Shown piece by piece: positions 14,164 through 14,285 of a DNA stretch of 14,285 bases. The first letter of the stretch is position 1, and each line of letters begins with the position of its first letter. The DNA is taken from positions 1 through 14,285 of the forward strand of contig JAJZRT010000023.1 in NCBI GenBank assembly GCA_021802595.1, read 5' to 3'. Below the pieces are notes generated by a model. The model searched no databases. It was not told where the DNA came from and worked only from the letters and a program-made list of their open reading frames with translations. This stretch comes from Pseudomonadota bacterium. GTDB lineage: Bacteria; Pseudomonadota; Gammaproteobacteria; Burkholderiales; Thiobacillaceae. The position numbers and the translations under genes were made by a program.

Positions 14164-14285
14164 CAAAAGCGGTGTAAAGCCCCTGCCTTCAGGCATGGGG
14201 ATATAAGCCGCACATATCTTGCGGTATGTTGTAAGATGATGTAGTATGCCGTCATGGTCATGCTCACTAAAACCCTCAAGCTCCC
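14164..14285 (+). mobile_element. Left end of an IS200/IS605-family element (tnpB-type), cut by the window edge
   Basis: TTAC (14160-14163) would be the flanking cleavage site. It is followed 12 bases later by AAAG (14176-14179) at the foot of a hairpin, CCCCTGCC (14180-14187), loop TTCA, GGCA-T-GGGG (14192-14200). This matches the left-end logic known for IS608: TTAC cleavage site, AAAG guide and imperfect subterminal hairpin. A tnpB-like start follows about 90 bases further on. The short distance leaves no room for tnpA on this side, so a tnpB-only (IS1341-like) element is likely. The right end is outside the window. Confidence 0.55.
14260..14285 (+). CDS. TnpB-like RNA-guided nuclease, first codons only
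   Basis: The last 26 bases read MLTKTLKLP, a typical TnpB opening (M-x-x-KTLKL), and lie about 90 bases inside the proposed IS left end. An in-frame ATG at 14254 could also be the start. Nothing else of the gene is present, so the call depends on this short peptide and the IS end. Confidence 0.45.

Noticed and set aside
13900..14244. Plus-strand 114-codon ORF across the end of tniQ
   Set aside because: It is a shadow frame of tniQ that runs on into the IS end. It has no SD and no recognisable protein features.
7847..14285. CRISPR array or guide-RNA targeting linked to the Tn7-like element
   Set aside because: No regularly spaced repeats or cas genes are visible, and the TniQ protein is long and TnsD-like.

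Overview
The window is GC-rich bacterial accessory DNA. Codon third positions are mostly G/C, Shine-Dalgarno (SD) sites are classical, and all gene families look proteobacterial. A beta- or gammaproteobacterium is likely, but nothing here fixes the genus. Two gene blocks diverge from an AT-richer intergenic region at 7847-8192.

The left block (1-7846, minus strand) is a type I restriction-modification operon. In transcription order it holds a 193-aa remnant of a second HsdR, a complete EcoEI-type HsdR (910 aa), HsdM (807 aa), a two-TRD HsdS with a C-terminal extension (556 aa), and the first 142 codons of an AAA/ABC-type ATPase that runs off the left edge. Three of the four junctions are 4-base ATGA stop/start overlaps. 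The hsdR-hsdM junction is a 22-base spacer with an AAGGAA SD.

The right block (8193-14033, plus strand) is the transposition core of a Tn7/Tn5053-like element, ordered tnsA - tnsB - tnsC - tniQ/tnsD. Its most striking feature is the DDE transposase TnsB. It is encoded not as one protein of about 700 aa but as consecutive short genes, each with its own SD: an N-terminal DNA-binding piece (253 aa), a middle piece with a helix-turn-helix and the first catalytic Asp (129 aa), and a C-terminal piece with the second Asp, the Glu and the beta-barrel (321 aa). Between the last two lies a 115-aa gene that resembles a second, diverged copy of the Asp/Glu half of the same fold. The breaks fall at domain seams and the starts are well formed. 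This looks more like a multi-subunit split transposase than random decay, although decay is not excluded. tnsA is preceded by an unlisted 41-codon ORF that ends one base before the tnsA ATG. The tnsA SD lies in the 3' arm of a perfect 10-bp hairpin, which suggests translational coupling.

The right edge (14164-14285) looks like the left end of an IS200/IS605-family element. It has a TTAC flank, an AAAG guide tetranucleotide at the foot of a hairpin, and the first codons of a tnpB-like gene cut off by the window edge. No transposon terminus, CRISPR array, cas gene, tRNA or rRNA could be identified. It is therefore open whether the restriction operon is cargo of the Tn7-like element or its neighbour.
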